This document shows positions 35,285-38,701 of a DNA stretch of 38,701 bases, one piece after another. The stretch's first letter is position 1. Each line of letters opens with the position of its first letter. This DNA comes from Clostridiales bacterium (GTDB lineage: Bacteria > Bacillota > Clostridia > Oscillospirales > CAG-272). A model generated the notes under the pieces. It ran no database searches. It was not told where the DNA came from and was given only the letters and a program-made list of their open reading frames with translations. Location: assembly GCA_019415985.1 (NCBI GenBank), contig DXYE01000014.1, positions 1-38,701 on the forward strand, read 5' to 3'. The translations under genes and the position numbers were made by a program.

Positions 35285-36241
35285 TCACCGTTCCCTCTGC
35301 TTTTCAAAATAGGCCGCTGCGTCTGCAATATCTCGCTTCACAGCCTCCTTCAGCGCCTCAACGCTCGGAAACTTCTTTTCGTCTCGCAGCTTTTTGAAAA
35401 AGCTCACCTTGATTGCAGCACCATACAGCCAGCCGCTGTAGTGGATAATATGCGTCTCACAGTTGATTCTTCCTTCATTACTGACGGTCGGTCTGGAGCC
35501 GACGTTCGCAACGCCGGGATAAACACGTCCGCCAACCTCTGCCGAGCAGGCATATATTCCGCGCGCAGGAATAATGTGCAGCGGAGGAAAATTTTGGTTG
35601 ATGGTCGGAATGCCAATGGACCGACCGAGCTGATTGCCGTAAACTACGGGAAAGCGGATAAAAAACGGACGGCCGAGATAATCCGCCGCCTCCTCCATAC
35701 GGCCGCTTTCAATACAGATACGGATCCGCGTGGAGCTGACGACCGTATTTCTCACAAAGACCGGAGGCACCTGAATCGTCCTTCCGCCATGCGCGCCGAG
35801 CTCACGTGCAAGCGTCTCGGGTGTCCCCGCACCGTGAAAGCCGAACCGAAAATTAAAACCGCAAACCGCAACGGCCGCATTGCAGCATCTGCATAGAATA
35901 TCCGCGACAAATTGCTCAGGAGACAGATGCCGAACCGCAGAAAAATCCTCGAGAATAACATAATCTATACCGTATTCGGAAAAAATTTCGAGTTTTTCCT
36001 CCGTGGTCGTAAGGGACAGGACCGGCGACGCTCCCTCCTTTTGAGGATGCGCTGAAAAGGTCCAAACTGCGGATTTAAGCTTACCGCCGCTCTCGGCCGC
36101 TGCCGCGGCTGCCGTACGCAGCAGGGCCGCATGACCGACATGGACACCGTCAAAATTTCCAAGCGCCACAGCGATTCTCTGCTTCCGCAGTTCTTCGGCG
36201 GAAACAGGTCTTCTGCCGTTCTGCAAATCAATGACTGTCAT
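35285..36241 (-). CDS. ribF: Bifunctional riboflavin kinase / FAD synthetase
   Basis: Converts riboflavin to FMN and FMN to FAD. The 318-residue protein has the N-terminal nucleotidyltransferase domain with ALGNFDGVHVGH at 26-37 and FNFRFGFHGAGT near 145. The C-terminal riboflavin kinase domain (about 185-310) contains YGNQLGRSIGIPTIN and GVANVGSRPTV. Length and order are those of bacterial RibF. The only upstream ribosome-site-like sequence is AAAGG at a rather long 14 nt. The common partner truB is not next to it; folC lies 437 bp upstream on the same strand. Confidence 0.95.
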   Translation of the reverse strand: MTVIDLQNGRRPVSAEELRKQRIAVALGNFDGVHVGHAALLRTAAAAAAESGGKLKSAVWTFSAHPQKEGASPVLSLTTTEEKLEIFSEYGIDYVILEDFSAVRHLSPEQFVADILCRCCNAAVAVCGFNFRFGFHGAGTPETLARELGAHGGRTIQVPPVFVRNTVVSSTRIRICIESGRMEEAADYLGRPFFIRFPVVYGNQLGRSIGIPTINQNFPPLHIIPARGIYACSAEVGGRVYPGVANVGSRPTVSNEGRINCETHIIHYSGWLYGAAIKVSFFKKLRDEKKFPSVEALKEAVKRDIADAAAYFEKQRER

Positions 36242-36563
36242 AGAAAATCGTCGAACCTTTCTGATACTTTAAAAGAGGATAAAATTTGTGTAAGAACCAA
36301 ACGCCGTATTTTATAAAATTAAAGATAAGGGAAACCGGGTACGCAGAAACACGGGATCAAACGGCTCCCGCACAGGGCTGCACCTGAAGAAGTCTCTGTC
36401 TTCTCCCCGACCGGACAGCCGATGATGCGGAGGCGCAGCCGTTTCTTTCGCAGACATTTGATTTTTCTTAAAACTTAGCGTCTGTCACTCAATATCCGGG
36501 ATATGATTTGTACCCTATGGAAAAAAGCGGAGCCCGTCGCCTATAGTGCATAGGTCATCTTGC

Positions 36564-36596
36564 TTCTCTTTATGCAAATTCTTTGCATAAAGGGGA
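36564..36596. repeat. Long AT-rich inverted repeat downstream of folC
   Basis: CTTTATGCAAA (36568-36578) pairs perfectly with 36582-36592 across a 3-nt loop, and flanking G-U and A-T pairs extend the stem to about 14 bp. It could end or stabilise the folC mRNA, but no T-run follows on the minus strand. The remainder of 36242-36678 shows no gene. Confidence 0.5.
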
Positions 36597-36678
36597 ACGC
36601 AGCGCGGAACAGAACGCCTCACCGTGCAGCAGACGGTTCGATTCTGTCTTCCGCCCATTTCCACCCTCCCTTGTCGCT

Positions 36679-37989
36679 TCAAACGCCGTCCGTCCGAATC
36701 CGACCAAAATAACGCCGTATGTCCGATGCCAGATAGAGGGAACCAAAACAGACGCCAATGCCCTCGCTCCCTGTTTTTTGCAGCACAGCATCCAGCGCCG
36801 TGTCGGAATCCGCGTACACGCCGCTCTGAATTCCATTCGCCCGAAACAGCGTGCAAAGCCGGCCCGGATCGGCGGACCGGGGTGAATGGACCGGCACACA
36901 GGCAGCATAGCTGAGATTATCCAGAGTAAACAAGGATGGAAGCGCCGTGTCGGGATGCTTGTCCTCAAGCATTCCGCAGAGCACGGCCAGCGGCCTGCCA
37001 CCGGACTCCTGTCTGAGCGTATCCGTCAGCGCTCGCACGCCGGACGCATTGTGAGCGCCGTCCAGCAGAATCAAAGGACATTGTGACAGGCGCTCCAGCC
37101 GTGCCGGAAGAAATGCCCGTCTGAGTCCGCGGCTCAATGCGGCTGAGTCGACAGCGATTCCCTTCTCTCTCAGGAGGTCCACGGCCTCAATGATACAAGA
37201 TGCGTTCAAGATCTGATGCCGGCCTGCCAGAGACAGAGTGTAGGTCTCTTTTCTGTAATGAAATGCGGGAAAAAAAGGATCGGAGGGCAGCTCCGATAAA
37301 CCCATTATATCCGGGATACGGAAGGGCGCGTGCACGCTTTTGCATGCGGATGTGAGGACCCGCATAGCCTCCGGATATTGATCCGGGTACAAAACGACAG
37401 GTGTATTCTGCTTGATGATCCCGGCCTTCTCAGAGGCAATCTCCTCAATCGAGGTCCCAAGCAGCTCCATATGATCGTAATCGATCCGCATAATTATAGA
37501 CAATATCGGCTGGATAATGTTGGTCGGGTCGTTTCTGCCGCCCATACCAGCCTCGCAGACAATCAGATCCGGCATTCGCTCTGCAAAGAAGAGAAGCCCC
37601 ATACCGCAGACCAATTCAAACTCAATAGGCTTTTCTCCCGTTTCCCTTTCCATTTGCCGGACTGCATCTCGGAGCCGCCGTGTATACCTGCAGACCTCTT
37701 CCTCTGTGATAAAAGCGCCATTAAAAGCGATCCGTTCGCGAAACTCCATAATATAGGGTGATATAAAGGCGCCGATGTCAAGTCCAGCCTCCCGTAAAAC
37801 CGATGTCAGCATCGCACATGCAGAGCCCTTGCCGTTCGTTCCCGCAACATGTAAGAATCTTCCGCTCAGCTTTAGATGAGGATTTCCGAGATAACCGCAG
37901 AAGCGCAGCATTCTGTCAATTCCCGGCCGACTTCTCGTCCGCGGCATACCGTGCAGATATTTGAGTGATTCTTCATAAGACCAATCCAT
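36679..37989 (-). CDS. folC: Folylpolyglutamate synthase / dihydrofolate synthase
   Basis: Adds glutamate to dihydropteroate and/or reduced folates, using ATP. The 436-residue Mur-ligase-like protein has the P-loop GTNGKGS at 50-56, the omega-loop FISPYIMEFRERI near 74-86, EAGMGGRNDPTNI near 146 with the Mg-binding residues, and LDGAHNASG near 310 in the C-terminal domain. Whether both activities are present cannot be told. GAGGAAAACC precedes the ATG. It has its own promoter about 170 nt upstream and supplies the folate pool that Fmt also draws on. Confidence 0.95.
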   Translation of the reverse strand: MDWSYEESLKYLHGMPRTRSRPGIDRMLRFCGYLGNPHLKLSGRFLHVAGTNGKGSACAMLTSVLREAGLDIGAFISPYIMEFRERIAFNGAFITEEEVCRYTRRLRDAVRQMERETGEKPIEFELVCGMGLLFFAERMPDLIVCEAGMGGRNDPTNIIQPILSIIMRIDYDHMELLGTSIEEIASEKAGIIKQNTPVVLYPDQYPEAMRVLTSACKSVHAPFRIPDIMGLSELPSDPFFPAFHYRKETYTLSLAGRHQILNASCIIEAVDLLREKGIAVDSAALSRGLRRAFLPARLERLSQCPLILLDGAHNASGVRALTDTLRQESGGRPLAVLCGMLEDKHPDTALPSLFTLDNLSYAACVPVHSPRSADPGRLCTLFRANGIQSGVYADSDTALDAVLQKTGSEGIGVCFGSLYLASDIRRYFGRIRTDGV

Positions 37990-38164
37990 TTGGTTTTCCT
38001 CGGTTCTCCCTATTTAAAATCATTCTATGTTAAATTTGTCCAAGTCCTCCGCCGGGCTCCGCCGCACAGGCGGTCGGACTGCGCCGGATACGATTACTCC
38101 TCCGTCCGTATAAGGCTAAGAATGCAAATTCACCGCAGTATATCTTCCTTTGTCTGATACTTCT

Positions 38165-38193
38165 ATTTTAACACAGATCATACGCAACGTCAA
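38165..38193 (-). promoter_or_regulatory. Sigma-A-type promoter for folC
   Basis: On the minus strand TTGACG (38188-38193), 17 nt and TAAAAT (38165-38170). The inferred start near 38158 gives a leader of about 170 nt. Confidence 0.65.
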
Positions 38194-38270
38194 TTCTTTT
38201 GCACAAATGCAGCGAGAAACGTTTCGATTGTTTTCTCCGCAAGGAAAATCTGAGGAAAAGGTATCCGCCA

Positions 38271-38299
38271 TTGACAAATCAGCCGCTGTATGATATAAT
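38271..38299 (+). promoter_or_regulatory. Perfect consensus promoter upstream of tRNA-Leu
   Basis: TTGACA (38271-38276), 17 nt and TATAAT (38294-38299), with an extended TG one base before the -10 box. It is the best promoter in the window. The nearest downstream gene is the tRNA, about 210 nt from the inferred start. The intervening AT-rich 38306-38516 has no gene and contains a weaker promoter-like pair (TTTACG/TATTAT near 38423-38450). Confidence 0.75.
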
Positions 38300-38516
38300 G
38301 AACGCAGCAAATTTTAACATATTTTTCGTTCAGTGGATTCGATAATTATGCAATCATGGGATGACTAGATAACCGAAAAAGATCAATGAAGGCGTTCCCA
38401 TTAATTTTGCGCCAACATTGTTTTACGCAATTGTCTTTCAAAGTATTATAAGACAGATTTTTATGTGTTATCATAAAATTACAGTGATTCACACGATTTT
38501 GTACAGCCCTGAATAT

Positions 38517-38601
38517 GCGGGTGTGGCGGAATTGGCAGACGCACAAGATTTAGGATCTTGCGCCATTTGGCGTGCAGGTTCAACTCCTGTCACCCGCACC
38601 A
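38517..38601 (+). tRNA. tRNA-Leu (anticodon UAG, CUA codons)
   Basis: The acceptor stem GCGGGTG pairs with CACCCGC, followed by discriminator A and an encoded CCA (38599-38601). The anticodon stem CAAGA/TCTTG holds the loop TTTAGGA with TAG at its centre. A long variable arm (CGCCATTTGGCG) marks a class II tRNA, and the T-arm has GGTTCAACTCC. All expected features of tRNA-Leu are present. Confidence 0.97.
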
Positions 38602-38606
38602 TCAAA

Positions 38607-38659
38607 GGGCTACAAAAAAGATGTAGCCCCCGAAACCCCCGATAAAATCGGGGGTTTCG
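38607..38659 (+). terminator. Two hairpins after tRNA-Leu
   Basis: GGGCTAC/GTAGCCC (38607-38629) is followed at once by a perfect 13-bp stem with an AAA loop (38631-38643 with 38647-38659). The second stem is strong and its 3' arm contains GGGTTTCG, but only short T-runs follow. It most likely ends the tRNA transcript. Confidence 0.65.
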
Positions 38660-38701
38660 CCGTTTCTACGGCAGAAAAAACAGCAAGCGATTTTGTAGAT
38701 G

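Noticed and set aside
1..38701. CRISPR array, insertion sequence, integrase or phage genes
   Set aside because: No regularly spaced repeats, transposase or integrase motifs, or phage structural genes were seen, so the window is not an obvious mobile island.

Overview
The window looks like a chromosomal segment of an anaerobic Firmicute in the class Clostridia. The pointers are a fused IspH/ribosomal-protein-S1 gene directly after cmk and plsC, a DnaD-domain protein, a DUF4364 protein, a YugP-type zinc protease beside def and fmt, strong Shine-Dalgarno sites with frequent TTG and GTG starts, and a tRNA with an encoded CCA end. No species can be named. Genes sit far apart for a bacterium. Many gaps of 200-900 bp hold only a promoter, a hairpin or gene debris.

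Region by region. 1-866: debris of a frameshifted gene of unknown family. 867-9992 (all minus strand): Mrp-type Fe-S carrier ATPase, a BrxD/DUF2791-type P-loop ATPase, a clan GH-D alpha-glycosidase, a Cof-type HAD phosphatase, an Lhr-like superfamily 2 helicase and a membrane-anchored glycosyltransferase. The ATPase and helicase are of the kinds that pair up in BREX type 2 and TerB-associated DNA-processing systems, but here the two sugar/phosphate genes separate them. 10647-15946 (plus): a Gld-like ABC-2 system (ATPase, permease, GldG-like protein, DUF4340 protein), preceded by a two-component-type direct repeat and closed by a strong terminator. 15980-21620 (minus): DnaD-domain protein, wreckage of a ktrB-ktrA potassium uptake pair, YugP-type protease, fmt and def, with a promoter carrying an 18-bp palindrome upstream of def.

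21889-30389 (plus): a near-consensus promoter, a roughly 250-nt highly structured transcript ending in a terminator, a DUF624 membrane protein, a GNAT acetyltransferase, cmk, plsC, the ispH-rpsA fusion and an MTA/SAH-deaminase-type amidohydrolase. 30441-37989 (minus): DUF4364 protein, leuA, a DacF-type D,D-carboxypeptidase with altered active-site motifs, ribF and folC. 38271-38659 (plus): a consensus promoter, tRNA-Leu(UAG) and paired hairpins.

Most genes are housekeeping: translation initiation and N-terminal processing (fmt, def), nucleotide, lipid and isoprenoid synthesis (cmk, plsC, ispH), folate, flavin and leucine synthesis. The less ordinary parts are the split ATPase/helicase pair, the structured RNA at 21924-22177, the palindromic promoter before def, the Pho-box-like site before the Gld-like operon, and the ktr pseudogenes. 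Several good promoters lie 170-370 nt upstream of the start codon they appear to serve.
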